Part shown: piece after piece, positions 11,132 to 22,390 of the stretch
How the letters are laid out: each line of letters starts with the position of its first letter
Numbering within the stretch: position 1 is the stretch's first letter
DNA from: Cladorrhinum sp. PSN259
Lineage: Eukaryota > Ascomycota > Sordariomycetes > Sordariales > Podosporaceae
DNA: 64,000 nt
Direction of reading: 5' to 3'
Assembly (NCBI GenBank): GCA_033725935.1
Contig: MU867070.1
Coordinates: 310,001-374,000 of the forward strand
The notes under the pieces: generated by a model
Database searches by the model: none
What the model saw: the letters and a program-made list of their open reading frames with translations, nothing else
Told to the model about the DNA's origin: nothing
Position numbers and translations under genes: made by a program

Positions 11132-11951
11132 ATGGCTTCCTATCATCGAGTGCTCCAGGTTCTTGGACGATCCGTCGACCAGAAAAGCGTGGAATGCGAT
11201 TATGATATTCACCCGTGGGACATTCTCATCAACAACAAGCGCTGGGAGGGGAAAGTTCGCTTGATCGGGTTTGTGGACGTATTCTTGGTCATTTGCTATA
11301 CGGGGGAGTCACGATTCGAGAAGGGGATCCTGATATACAGTTAGCCAACCATTCTCAGTATGCATGTGTATTTAGAAGGCAAAACTCACTGACATGGCTT
11401 CGCAGAGGATGATGACGCGATTCGAACTACTCTGGACAAGGCCAAGATCAAGCCCGAGTCAATTGGGTTGAAGCTCTTGAACCCTGAAAATCCAGAACCC
11501 GAAAATGAGTCAGAACGCAAAGAACCAAAGCGATACTTCTCTTTTGATGGAGACAAAGGCGGTCTAGACTACAAGATCAGCAGCTTGGGACACGAAATCG
11601 GGCTCAAGACGGAGTATCCACGCAAATCGTTGATGAAATACGACATCAAGATCCGCAAAGGTCGAGACAGGGCAATGAGAAGTAGGTGCATTCAGATTTT
11701 AGGAAAGGGCAGGAGCTGACAGTATCTGACGGACAGAACGCATTCGGCGTGGTGTGAGCCAACACGATCTGTTTGACTTGATGTACGATGCAGTTCGGGC
11801 GGGAATCGTTACCCATGCCCAGCTGATTGGGACAATTGTCGGTAAGACGGTGGGCGGATCTGTGCTGGAAGATGTATCAGGAAAGTACGTGGATGCATTT
11901 GCAACAGCCAAGGGATCGAACAATCTGTCCTTGTCGGGGGAGAGGGTTTGA
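11132..11951 (+). CDS. Hypothetical protein, three exons
   Basis: Exons 11132-11339, 11406-11681 and 11737-11951 join in frame to 232 residues. Intron 1 uses the less common donor GTTAGC and ends CGCAG; it removes an in-frame TAG. Intron 2 is GTAGGT...ACAG. The product is soluble, with DYDIHPWDILINNKRWEGKV near the N-terminus, an acidic Pro/Glu stretch (NPENPEPENESERKEPKRYFSF) in the middle and a C-terminal segment (DLFDLMYDAVRAGIVTHAQLIGTIVG) that could be helical. I do not recognise a family. The chosen ATG is the only one in the open stretch upstream. The coherent splicing of three exons argues for a real gene. Confidence 0.6.
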
Positions 11952-12177
11952 TCCACGGATGCGACTTCCTCGTGAGCTTTGAGGTTTCGGGCACCTACCT
12001 GTATTTTTTTTTCCCTACTATTGTTCTTCTCAACAAACATTCTCCGGCTCCGAGAAAATACCTAAAGTAGAGTTTGCGTCAACATGCCCACTTATTCTGA
12101 GATCTCTTAGCAGCTTCTGCTTCAGCCACGGAAACACAAGCAGTGTCCCGGGAGATATAGACATCTAAACATCACGA

Positions 12178-12258
12178 GTCACTTTGGCGGAGTGGTTAAC
12201 GCGCAGCCCTGCTAAGGCTGTGTCTTCGGACGCGCAGGTTCGAATCCTGCAGGTGACG
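12178..12258 (+). tRNA. tRNA-Ser (anticodon GCT)
   Basis: 81-nt cloverleaf without intron. The acceptor stem GTCACTT pairs with AGGTGAC. The anticodon stem CAGCC/GGCTG holds loop CTGCTAA with GCT at 12211-12213. A long class II variable arm (TGTCTTCGGACGC) and T arm GCAGG-TTCGAAT-CCTGC follow. Reads serine AGC/AGU codons. Confidence 0.97.
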
Positions 12259-13143
12259 GTTATTTTTGCTTGTATTTTGTTTGTTTACTCCTTTCATACA
12301 CAGAAAATCAGTGGAGCCGATGGATGGTTATTCCGGGGCTTGGTTGGACCTGCAACTTCGGTGTTGAAGCATGATATCTCTGAATAGAGATTATACCTTG
12401 AAGCATTAGCATAGATCGAATTTCCCATCGGGGATCGTCGACACTTTGAAAAGATTGTTCATTGTTTGTATAAAAAAAGCCCTCTTTCTTCCACAACTGT
12501 CTGAGTCCTGTTCCGCTTTTAGGCAATTTGCCTTAAGAATTGCTCAAGAATCCTCCCGAATTTTCCTCGGGCTTCAAGATGTCTTTTGTCTACCCAGGAG
12601 CAGGTGTGTCTCGGTGGATTGACAATCAAGAATGGCTTAAGAAATACAAGTCAAATCTCTCAGAATATAAACATTTTATTAGCCCTTTTGAGAAAGGTTG
12701 GGATGCAAGCTTTGGCAGACAAGAGTTGGACTCACATAACTCTTTTGCCGTCTTAGATGTACCAGAATATGTTTTTGATTACTTTGGACGATATGGATAA
12801 AATACAGTAGAATCTTTGGAATAATACCGTTCTTGAGAAAGTTATTCTTGGTATCCAGAATCTGGACTTAGAAGCATGATGTGAATGTAACTGAGCCAAC
12901 ATCTTTCTTGGATTCCAACCGTGACACCACTGCAAGTGACACAAATAGTAAGAAACAAACACCCACATGACCCGAAGATGAAAAGAGAAGAGATTTGCAA
13001 TGCCTGAAACTTGACGGCAAGAAAACTAAAGAAGCAAATAACCTCACCACATCCAACCCACGCAGCAATGACGAGCTCTAAACTCCCATCACTTCATGGA
13101 ATTCTATCCACCCAAATCCATCACACAACACCGACAAGATATC
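12259..13143. other. Intergenic after tRNA-Ser
   Basis: An 86-codon open frame at 12540-12800 (contains MSFVYPGAGVSRWIDNQEWLKKY) is the only candidate. It has no intron signal or recognisable domain and is not called. The rest shows no gene. Confidence 0.45.
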
Positions 13144-14300
13144 TTATCCCCTAAATATCCACAAATAAACAACCCCCAATTCTCCCCCCTTATCCCTTCT
13201 ACACCACCCCATCTCCTTCACAGTCTTTGTAGTGTATCTCACATCATCCCCCTTAACCTCCTCCATATGTCCCCATCTCCCGCCTCCCTGCGGGTATATC
13301 CTGTGAATCTGGTTTTTCGATTTATTCCTGTTGGTCGCCCCGAACCCCGTTAGGACTTCAGACATTGTGACGCAGTGGGGGATGTGGGCTGCGTAGAATG
13401 GGACTTTTTTTTTATATCATACATAATCAGCTATCAAACAATTTTTTGGGGGTTCGACAGAATCAATGGAGAGATCATATGGAAGAGAAAATGGGAAGGG
13501 AATATTAAAGGTACTACAAGGGAACGGGAAAGGGGGGACGAGATAGATAAAAAAAGGAGTTGGGGAACCAAACAATAGCAAAAGAAAATAAGCGAAAAAG
13601 AAAAAAAGGTAATAGAAAGAAAGAAAGAAAGGAGAAGATAAAACTGAAAGAAAGAGGAGAAAGGAAAAATAGAGAGAAAAAAAGGAAAAATAGAGAGAAA
13701 AAAAGGAAGGAGAGAAGACTTTTTTAAAAAAAAAATACCTTGAACATTAGGTCCTGGAGCCTTAATCCACGGCGCCTCAGGCCACTTGAGCACAATAACC
13801 TTGGCGTGGTCGTTGGGGAAAAAGTAATTATATCCTGGTTCTGTGCCCGCCCCGCCCGTTGAGTTGATAAAGTGCGCCGCTGGAAACTCGTGGTCGATCT
13901 TGGGAGGAGGGACTGGGGTTCTGTTTGAGTTGCGCAAGTTGGATACGTATGTGTATGGGTTGCCGTTGTTGTCGAGATGTTGGGTTGCTGATGGAACTTG
14001 AGTCGGCATGGCTGGGGTCGAGTTGACTGGGAGGAAGAATGCGTGCGGGTGAGGACAAGAACAATTTGCTGGGCGGGAGGATGTGGGAGGAGGAGACACG
14101 GTCATAGCCATAGGGCTGGCTGAGGTCGGGGTAGCAGCGGCCGGGATAGAGGCTGTGGGAGGATAGGGAGGCCAGCTCGAGGTGAATTGGAAGGATGATG
14201 ACCAAGGGTTCTGATGGCCTGTGGTGCCGAGACCGTCAGTGTTTTGGTTGAAGGACTGGACAAAAGAAGGGTCTGAGGAACCGTAGAAGTGATGGGCCAT
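13144..14300 (-). CDS. Conserved-looking hypothetical protein, two exons
   Basis: Exon 1 is 14300-13739 and exon 2 is 13388-13144, giving 268 residues. The join is phase 1 and restores a smooth sequence (KAPGPNVQ then AHIPHCVTMSEVLTGFGATN). The donor is GTATTT and the acceptor is in TTCTACGCAG. The N-terminal 120 residues are Pro/Ser/Thr-rich and probably disordered. The C-terminal half is compact: INSTGGAGTEPGYNYFFPNDHAKVIVLKWPEAPW, then FGATNRNKSKNQIHRIYPQGGGRWG and VKEMGWCRRD. The compact part, kept in frame across a 350-nt intron, looks like a conserved fungal domain, but I cannot name it. The intron is unusually long for this window and is filled by a purine/pyrimidine tract. Confidence 0.72.
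13575..13722 (+). repeat. Polypurine tract inside an intron
   Basis: About 150 bp that is almost only A and G on the plus strand, hence C/T on the transcribed sense of the minus-strand gene. It includes GAAA runs and a 21-bp unit repeated directly at 13663-13683 and 13684-13704. It lies inside the intron 13389-13738. Confidence 0.85.
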
Positions 14301-15800
14301 TATGAACTCTAGAATACTGGGAAGGCAAGAAAAGAATCTGTTGTATAATCAGCCCAAAACCACGAAAGGTTGGATATGATGCAGAGATGCAATAGTGAGC
14401 CGAGTTGCATCCATCAAAAGGCTTAACACCAAGTTAGCTAAATTACATACATGAGAGAGAAATGACCAGTAAACAGGGAGAAAACTTGAAGATTTGGAAC
14501 CAGAAAGAACTGAACGATGTCGAATGATGAAAGAGATGCGCTGAAAATTTAGAGAAAAGCAGAGTATAAAGTGAAATTGAACTTGAGAGGAACAGGAACC
14601 AGGGAAGGAAAGGGGGTATTTATGGGTGAGATGCATAGGCCCTGGACACAGAGGGATTTGGTCATGGACGGCAGCAATTTCTCATCCAAACCTGCTCTGC
14701 TGCGATCCATCGGCCACCAAATGACACCATTTGAGTCATTGAGTTCAACAGGATGCAACCAAGGGATTCGATGACATATGGCAAGAGGTGTTGGGCTCAA
14801 GTAAGGCCAAGTATGAGGATATAAGATGGGATGGCCGTCACATGTTCGCAACAAATTCGACGAATGGGTAGACATGGGATGACCGTATCTTTGCATCAGT
14901 CAAAATACGGGATACCCATCTGTTGTCCCAAAAATCCTCGACGTAAGGGAAAAGATTAGATCGTCGGGAATTTTCCCACCAAAATTTCGACGAGATGGGC
15001 GAGAATGAGATAATGGGAGCCGCTGGGAAAGCTAAGCCCAAAGAAAGGGGCAACATCAGATGGCAAGGGAGTTATACTAAGCACGCAATCCTAGAAACTG
15101 GACAAACTGGGTTTGGGCTTCATTGGAACAGACCTGAACAAACAAACTTGGTCTCTGCGACATTGAATCGGGTCCAACTAGTAGGGGTCGACTGGAAATA
15201 GTCAGCTCGTCTTAATGCTTGTTGGATATTGTCAGATACCACATATCTATTGCCATGGCGTCATGCCACGCAGTCTCTCTGCGAGCACATTTCTTTGGCA
15301 AGGGGACTTGCAAGCTACCGGATGGCATCCCCAAGTTCTGATCAACAAGAAGCATGTGTCTCAGCAACCGACAAGACGTCTATCGCTCGTGTGATCGCCG
15401 AAGCCTGGTATGGACTGAGTTGCACGAGGGTCTGACAACCTTCGGATGGCTCCCAACAAACTGAAGGAAAAGGCAGTCATTTCCGCAATGAGTATCTGAC
15501 CTTCGGGAACTGTCGGCACCGGAGCACAGAAGCTCAGCAATGTGCAGGATATGGAAGCCAAAAGCCAAAAAGTCATCTCAAAGTGCCCACCCCTTTTCCC
15601 AATATGGGCCCGCTCAACAAGGACAACCCATCACACCACAAAGCACATATCACATTTAGTGCAAAGAAGCTCAACAAACAGCCAAGACAAATACTTATCT
15701 GCTTATCCCAAGATTCTCTCCCTCACCAGGTCAACATCCCCACCCTCCAAAAGTCCCTCTGCAACTCACCAGACAACCCATCTTTGCCCTTGCTACAAAC
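14301..15800. other. Intergenic, upstream of the 13144-14300 gene
   Basis: No gene supported. The stretch 14300-14650 is probably the promoter and leader of the minus-strand gene. Open frames at 14349-14896 and 15542-15957 have no protein character. Confidence 0.5.
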
Positions 15801-16545
15801 TCAATCGCCAACCCCATCCCTAACCAACCTCAACCCACCCGCAAACCCCTTCCTTGGACTTCCCCCAGCTTCAACTATCTTCAGATTATTCCCTGCTGTA
15901 CCACCACCACCCTGCTGCCGTCTCCGCTCAACCTCAGCGACTAGTCCCTTCAGATAAACCTCTGCCTGCACAGTAGCGCTGTAAGCTTCTGCCGTCCAAC
16001 TCCAGATATTTCTCCTACCAGCATCCGCGCCCGCAGCCAGCAGCGTCCTGAGCACCAGCAAATTGCCGTTGCTGCTCGCAAAGTGCAGCGCCGTGTTCCC
16101 GTCCAGATCGCTATTCTCCAGCGCGGCCTGGGCGCCCGTGGGCGCATACGTCAGGAGCAGCTGCACCACCGTGTCGTGCCCGTGCAGGCTAGCTTCCATG
16201 ATTGCGTCTCGGCCTCGAATGTCTTGCCTTAAAATCGTGGGCGGGTCGTATTCGCAGAGGAGGTGGACCACTTCGGTGTGTCCGGCCGCTGCGGCGAGCA
16301 TCAGCGGGGTTTGGTGGTCATCGTTGAGGGAAGGGGATCGGTCTTCTTCGTGGTTTAGCTCGACCAGGAGCTTGCAGATGGCTAGGTGGCCCAGAGAGGC
16401 GGCGAGATGGAGGTTGGAGTTGGCGATGCCGGCGACGGAGTGGTCTGCGTTACGGAGGAGGTGGGGGTGGGATTTGAGGATTCGCTTGACGAGCAGGGCG
16501 TCGTTGGAGCGGATCGCTCGTCGGAGACGGATGGAGGGGTCGATC
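15801..16545 (-). CDS. Ankyrin-repeat protein (3' exon; 5' end unresolved)
   Basis: One long exon reads IDPSIRLRRAIRSNDALLVKRIL, then ankyrin repeats: NSNLHLAASLGHLAICKLLVEL, QTPLMLAAAAGHTEVVHLLCEY, GRDAIMEASLHGHDTVVQLLL and GNTALHFASSNGNLLVLRTLLAAGAD. It ends with a charged tail (EVERRRQQGGGG) and TGA at 15801. About 248 residues are visible. The exon begins after CTCTCCCAG, so an upstream exon is required and must end in phase 2. The sequence around 16606-16650 could encode HLHNPHGDQNVSN, which I think fits the N-terminus of this family, but its natural donor (GTGCGT) is phase 0. Either the junction is unusual or the gene is damaged there. Small soluble ankyrin proteins of this kind are common in fungi and generally uncharacterised. 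Confidence 0.75.
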
Positions 16546-17197
16546 CTGGGAGAGAAGGGTCAATTTTTATTAATCTACCATGATGGTTTATTCTTTCCGC
16601 ACGCACATTGCTGACGTTCTGGTCGCCGTGCGGGTTGTGGAGATGGAGGTGACGTCTTGATTTCCAGGGCGCTGTTGTTCGCTAATGTCGTGTGTGCGGG
16701 GCAGTTTCGCGCTACCCCGCTGTTCAGTTTGCTGATGATCCCTGCATCTCCAGCCCTATGAAAAGGATCTTTTGATCAAGATTGGTGCTACGTTGTTGCG
16801 GAATGACAATTTAAAAGTGCTGCATGTAAGTAATGTGGGAGATCGCTAAAACTAGGATGATAAGAATTGAAGTGCGTTTAAAATTTGTTGGTTGACAACA
16901 GGCGGCCGCAAACCATCCTGCCCCGCCATTCTGCTAAGCAGTTCCTCCCGTCTGCAATGGGAGTCCAGGACCGAGAGTTCATCATTGGTGGAGACATGTT
17001 ACACTAAAACATCTCATTTTATTCATCCCAACAAGTCTGCCTGCCAAATCATAATGCGCAAGTAATGATCCTCTAACTCTTCGCCCTCTTCTTGTTGGAA
17101 CATGGTTTCCATAGGAACGCTCCTATCCATGGATGGTTTAACAGATCTGCCCCCTTCTGATCTGTAATTGCGCGTCATAATCTTTAACCCTCGCAGT
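16546..17197. other. Intergenic with probable 5' exon of the ankyrin gene
   Basis: The left 150 bp probably contain the missing first exon and intron of the ankyrin gene. Nothing else is recognised; the right end is the 3' flank of the 2EXR gene. Confidence 0.4.
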
Positions 17198-18448
17198 TCA
17201 CAAGCTAAACAAGATCGGAGACTCGTCATCGTCTAGCGGCAGCACTTTCTCATGCAAGTCAGTTTCCATGTCTGCACCTGCCATGTCTGTAATGTGGTGC
17301 TCGGCGTTGAGCAAATTGCCGTGGAAGGGGTACATGTAGTCAGATAGACACATCCCATGACAGGGAGCATCCATGAAAGAACATAGGTCGTCAATCATCT
17401 GATACACATGCGGAGGAAAGTCACCTAGACCAGACATGTCGTTCGTGTCAAGTATGGATGACGATGAGTGGTAGGTGGAAAAGAAGTAATCATGTGCTAA
17501 CCGGGCTGCAAAGTAATTGTCCATATCTTGATGAACGACCTTCAGAATAGACCATTCACGGTCGCATGTACCGGCATCCAATAGTTCTTGATTGGGATTT
17601 GAACCGAAAATGATAACTCCATCACGCTTCAGCATCATACGGATGTTGGGAGACCATTGCGACAAGAAGGTTGGGAGTAATATCTCTTTGTCAACGCTAG
17701 CCGTGTCCGCGCGGTAGCGAATGTCAGTGGGAAGGCAGCCTGCGTCCAAAGAGCTCTTTGACAGCCAATGCCGAGTTTCAGCTTTTGAAGGGTTAGCCGA
17801 AAATCCCATCCTCCACGCCACACTGTGACGGTACGTAGACATAGCTACTGATTTCAGCCCTGTCGTTCGGCAAATCCTGTAGCGCGACTCGGAAAAGGCG
17901 TGATGGATGTGATCTTCTTCGACCCAAAACTCGATGGTTTGAAGAGCTGCCGACTTAGCGAGACAGAATGCGTACCTTGCAAGAGATCTAACAGGGCAGA
18001 ACCCCAGACAAATATATTTCAGGTTGTCAAAGGTATTTGTCTGGAGCCCGAGGGGAAAGTATACCGGGATTCCATTCGTGTATCCAGTCAAGATGTCAAG
18101 GTGAAGTATATCCACGGCAGGGTTGATATACCCCAGCATCAGTTGTCGATCCTGGTTAGCTGAATCCATGCTTGCTTCCACGATTTGGTAATGTTTGAGA
18201 GTCTCAGACCGGGCTTCCCAGTTGAGACAGAGAGTGACTGGTCCAGAGCTGTATCTAGGCCTCTTGTGGCCGGGTGTCGAAATATCTCTAGCGCCGTAGA
18301 CCTCGCTGTCAAGCTGATGTTGAGCCCGTTTACAAATATTCACCACGCCAGAATCCCAGCAACCATGATAGATCATAAATCGTATTTCCGTGGGTAGACT
18401 TTCCCAGACGACTTTGCCGTCGAGGTATCTTGCTTGGAATTGGGCCAT
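17198..18448 (-). CDS. 2EXR/F-box-like fungal protein
   Basis: Single exon of 416 residues. The N-terminal segment VVWESLPTEIRFMIYHGCWDSGVVNI (about 13-38) matches the start of the fungal 2EXR domain (PF20150), which resembles an F-box (LPxEIRxxIY). Further features fit: PVTLCLNWEARSETLKHYQI (lost-Cys/Arg leader usual in the family) and VDILHLDIL. The remainder is rich in Asp/His/Trp and lacks another known domain. Function of 2EXR proteins is unknown; they occur in large expanded families in moulds. The start ATG is preceded by no other in-frame Met. It is transcribed divergently from the siderophore transporter. Confidence 0.82.
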   Translation of the reverse strand: MAQFQARYLDGKVVWESLPTEIRFMIYHGCWDSGVVNICKRAQHQLDSEVYGARDISTPGHKRPRYSSGPVTLCLNWEARSETLKHYQIVEASMDSANQDRQLMLGYINPAVDILHLDILTGYTNGIPVYFPLGLQTNTFDNLKYICLGFCPVRSLARYAFCLAKSAALQTIEFWVEEDHIHHAFSESRYRICRTTGLKSVAMSTYRHSVAWRMGFSANPSKAETRHWLSKSSLDAGCLPTDIRYRADTASVDKEILLPTFLSQWSPNIRMMLKRDGVIIFGSNPNQELLDAGTCDREWSILKVVHQDMDNYFAARLAHDYFFSTYHSSSSILDTNDMSGLGDFPPHVYQMIDDLCSFMDAPCHGMCLSDYMYPFHGNLLNAEHHITDMAGADMETDLHEKVLPLDDDESPILFSL

Positions 18449-19001
18449 CTTGTTGTGGGTGAAAGATGCAATTTTCGGAAAGAGAATTGAGGGATTCTTG
18501 GACAGCTTTCAAGTCCACTTCGCACAAAAGTCCTGCGAGATTAGGGCTTCCAGATTGTTTAGGTTATCTATCCAATTTGGCTTTTTGGTACCTACCACAT
18601 GCTTGATGGCGTTGGTATCTCCACTACCGTCATTGCCGCCTGCGTTACGTTTACTCAAAGAGAAATCTCGACTTCTGACATTTCCCCATCAAAAACAATT
18701 GCACTACATATACATCCTACCACCCAACAGTTGAGCATGAATGCATCATCTCCAATCCCGGCGGCACCCACACAGCTACGCATCCCGCGCATTGGTATCG
18801 GGGCCCAAGTGGAAATATTGGTGGATGATGAGTCAAGGAAATTCGATTTAGGTTCGAGAACGGAAAGAAAGCCGATGTCGCAAGGGACCTCAACACCAAC
18901 CTCCAGGTTTCCGTGGGAAGATGTCGGCAGAGGAGGACGCCACTTGCCCCGGTCAAGTGGGGGGAGACCAATGAAGATCGCAGAACAAGGTTATCAAATC
19001 C

Positions 19002-19023
19002 ATCAGATAAGATGATCTGATAA
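19002..19023 (+). promoter_or_regulatory. Paired SreA-type GATA sites
   Basis: ATCAGATAA at 19002-19010 and ATCTGATAA at 19015-19023, five bases apart, both exact matches to ATCWGATAA, the known site of the fungal iron repressor SreA/SRE. They lie about 740-757 bp upstream of the transporter ATG. Confidence 0.65.
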
Positions 19024-19550
19024 AATTTTCAGCATCCCTGCACATGCCAAGGTTCTAAGCAAGCTTCCTTTTCGGGACTTTATGGTTTGTGTCTCCCGTC
19101 GTCAGGGCAGCCGCACGGCGGCACTGGCACGTTAATAGAGGTTGAAGCTTTAACTGAATGACCAAACTTTGACTGTGAAGTTGTGAACCTGGAATTGCTC
19201 GGTCTGCAACACCATGGTTGCAATTTGAAAAGTTTTGCACGAATTCCCCCGTTACTTTCGGTCGGGACGGTGTGCTTACAGTAGTCTCGGAAGGATCGAA
19301 TCATTGAAAATAACCCTTGCATTTTTCGCCCCCTCTCCATTGGCACACAGCGTAGCATCAGCGGGGAAATTCTGCTGTGGAGGTGGAATCCCAACCTCGA
19401 ACGAATGTTGCGTAACAACCCGTGGGAATTTTCTCTCTTGGTGTGGCAATCTGATCCACAGGTGCATCGCCGAGGTTAGATAGGTGGGTGGTACGACATT
19501 GAACATGGGTTGCCAGACCGGTTGTCCCACTCAATGTCCCTCTAGGTGCC

Positions 19551-19559
19551 ATCTGATAA
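19551..19559 (+). promoter_or_regulatory. Proximal SreA-type GATA site
   Basis: ATCTGATAA, a third exact ATCWGATAA match, about 200 bp upstream of the siderophore transporter start. Position and sequence suggest iron-dependent repression. Confidence 0.68.
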
Positions 19560-19758
19560 AAAGGTTGATCTCTTCCCCGGCTGCGTGCCAGGTGGTTGTG
19601 TTGCTCTTCGGCTACCCAAAACTTTTTAAACTTTTCCCTCCCGTCTTCCTGGTTTTGCATTCCAGGCGCAAATTGCCGACCCGCCGGCAACCACACGCCC
19701 AACCATCGCTGCTTCTTCTGGCCTTCCCCTACATGGGACGAAAGCCAGTTCGCTCGTT

Positions 19759-21639
19759 ATGAATACCATTCTCTCTCGATTTCGGCCAGACGCACCTGCC
19801 GTCCATGGGGTACCCGAGGTGTCACAAGAAAAAGTAGCCAATGACCAGGAAGCCCATCTCTCCCATGCCGACAACAAGGGGCCTGCCGTCACCTCTGCAG
19901 CCGGCGAGAAGATAGCTCAAGATGCCATTTCCGACTCTGACGCTATCTCTCTCGATGCTCAAGCCGGTGTGCAAGACATCGAAGCGCTCACCAAAGTATG
20001 GACTAAACAGGACATCATCCTCGCATACTTGACGTAAGTCATCATTACCTTGCTCCGTTGCTCCCAGCTCCTAGCTAACTCCCCGCACAGCATTTGGCTC
20101 ATCTATTTTGTCGACGCAATGCAGCAAAACATGGCCAACAATCTCTCCCCCTACGTAACCAGCGAGTTCAACTCCCACTCCCTCACCTCGGCAGTCAACA
20201 TCTTCGCCTACCTAATCGCCGGCCTCTCCAAGATCCCGCTCGCCAAGATCCTCGATATCTGGGGTCGCCCACACGGCTTTATCCTCATGCTGATCTGCCT
20301 CACAATTGGACTCGCAATGATGGCCGGCTGCAACAACGTCAAGACCTTTGCTGCCGCACAAGTCTTTTACTGGGTCGGATACAACGGCATCACATATGCT
20401 ACTTCCATCTTCATCGCCGATACCTCCTCCCTCAAAAACAGATCTCTCATGTTCGCGTTTGCCTCCTCACCGTACATAGTTACCGTGTGGATCGGAGGGC
20501 CAATTGCTGAGGCATTCCTTGATGGTCCCGGATGGAGGTGGGGATACGGCTCGTTCGCCATCATCACCCCCTTTGTTTGCCTTCCGCTTCTGTTTCTTTT
20601 CTGGAAGAACTACAAAAAGGCAAGGCTGCAGGGACTCATCCCCGACAGAAAGAGCAATCGGACAGTCTGGCAGAGCATCAAGTTCTACCTCATTGAGTTT
20701 GATGCTGCGGGTGTGCTTATTCTTATTGCTGGCCTGGCCTTCTTCTTGTTGCCGTTCAACCTTTACTTCTACCAAAAGGACGGCTGGAAATCTCCCCTCG
20801 TCATCGCCTTTTTGGTTGTCGGATTTGTCTTGTGCATCTCTTTTGTTGCGTATGAGAAATTCGTGGCGCCAAAGACGTTCATCCCTTATGAGCTATTGAC
20901 AGACCGTACCGTCCTGGGCGCGTGCATTTTGGCCGGAAATCTGTTCATTTCTTTCTACATCTGGAACAGCTTTTTTGGATCATTTTTGCAGGTGGTAAAC
21001 GGGTTGAACATCACAAAGCAGAGTTATGTTCTCAATGTTTACAGTATCGGGTCTTGCTTTTGGTCGTTGATTGTTGGTGTCTTGATCAGGTGGACGGGGA
21101 GGTTCAAGTGGCTTGCGCTCTACTTTGGTGTACCCCTAACCATTTTGGGCGTTGCCCTGATGGCTGTGTTCAGGCAGCCCGGTGAGAATGTTGGATACAT
21201 CGTCATGTGCCAGGTTTTTATCGCCGTCTCTGGTGGTACGCTGGTGATCTGTGAACAGATGGCGGCGATGGCTGCCACGACGCATCAGTACATTGCTGTC
21301 GTCTTAGCTATTGAAGGCATGTTTTCGAGCGTTGGCGGTGCCATTGGTTCCTCTGTGGCTACCGCTCTTTGGGGCAGCGTGTTCAAGCAGAGCCTGCGGG
21401 ATCATTTGCCAGTTGAGGAGCAGGGCAACATGACGACCATATTCTCGTCTCTGCCGGTGCAGTTGTCATACGAGATTGGAACTCCCGCTCGCACGGCGAT
21501 TCAGCACGCATATGGTGATGCTCAGAGATACATGATCATTGCCTCTGCTGTGATTCAGGTTATCTCGGTTGTTTCGGTAATGATTTGGAGGGATATCAAG
21601 GTCAAGGATTTCAAGCAGGTCAAGGGTAATGTCATTTAA
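19759..21639 (+). CDS. Siderophore-iron transporter (MFS, ARN/SIT family)
   Basis: Exon 1 is 19759-20033 and exon 2 is 20091-21639, giving 607 residues. The intron is GTAAGT...GCTAAC...CACAG and the join (AYLT/IWLIYFVDAMQQNM) is in frame. About 95 cytosolic N-terminal residues precede 14 hydrophobic segments, the usual SIT layout. Family motifs: WLIYFVDAMQQ in TM1, NNLSPYVTSEFNSHSLTSAVNI, KILDIWGRPHGF (MFS A-like loop), FYWVGYNGITYATSIFIADTSSLKNRSL, and the long periplasmic-side loop with SVATALWGSVFKQSLRDHLP near the C-terminus. It should take up ferric hydroxamate siderophores by proton symport at the plasma membrane. Three upstream GATA sites fit repression under iron sufficiency. The particular siderophore cannot be read from the sequence. 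Confidence 0.93.
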
Positions 21640-22390
21640 ATTGGTTTCTATCTTGTTTTGAAGACCTTCATTGTTGCTATTGGATGGGACTTTGGTGAAT
21701 GGCGGTGGAGGAAGATGTGGATTATGTAGTAGAATGAGGAGTAATGATACCCCGTGTTGTGTAAAAATTGAGAGGTTAAATGCATCAAGATGCCCATACA
21801 CGATGAGCTTGATATTTCACGTTCGAATATCATGTGAATTACGAGGAGTAGAATCAGCTGTAGCAGGCTTATAATGTGAGTTGTGAGGCGAGTTGTGAGG
21901 CGAGTTGTGAGGTGAGTTGTGAGGTGAGTTGTGAGGTGAGTTGTGAGGTGAGTTGTGAGGTGAGTGGTTGCTGCGTAATGCAGGCTGGCTGCTGGAGAGA
22001 CCACCGTAAAGTGCTGAGAAGAGAGAAACAAAGGGTTGTTAGGAAAGGGTGGTATGGTGATGAATGAGCGCCGAGTCAGCTTACTCACTTTCACCGGTGA
22101 CCCTTACAACCTGAGTGTCCCGCAATCATATACGTAGTTCTGATGATACCTGCTGGAGGTTGATCTGCCATTGCTTGAGAATGCTATCCATTATTCCCTA
22201 AAATGTTTTGGATATAAACTGAAGATTGATGAATGACAGAAGAAATCTCAAGAGCATATGTTTTATTGTTTACGAAAATATATTGACTGTACGTGTCCAT
22301 GTTCGATGCTACATCGTGCGGTGTCAGTATCAGTAAGTTGCGCTATAAGATGCCCCGATGCGTAACCTCGTATCCTACTCACAGTGATAC
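21640..22390. other. 3' flank of siderophore transporter
   Basis: Contains the 12-bp tandem repeat listed separately. No gene seen; the reading CEASCEVSCEVS across the repeat is a repeat artefact. Confidence 0.55.
21878..21961 (+). repeat. 12-bp tandem repeat, seven copies
   Basis: Unit GAGTTGTGAGGY. Copies start at 21878, 21890, 21902, 21914, 21926, 21938 and 21950, with a broken eighth. The first two end in GGC and the rest in GGT. Confidence 0.95.

Larger units (their letters stand above)
18449..19758. other. Divergent intergenic region between 2EXR gene and siderophore transporter
   Basis: Shared upstream region of two divergent genes. It carries three ATCWGATAA sites listed separately. 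Open frames at 18599-19015 and 19358-19702 lack protein character and are not called. Confidence 0.6.

Noticed and set aside
12540..12800. 86-codon open frame after tRNA-Ser
   Set aside because: Protein-like in part but isolated, without introns, promoter signs or a family; could be a fragment.
21876..22067. Cysteine-rich peptide gene
   Set aside because: The CEVS repeats come only from translating the 12-bp minisatellite.
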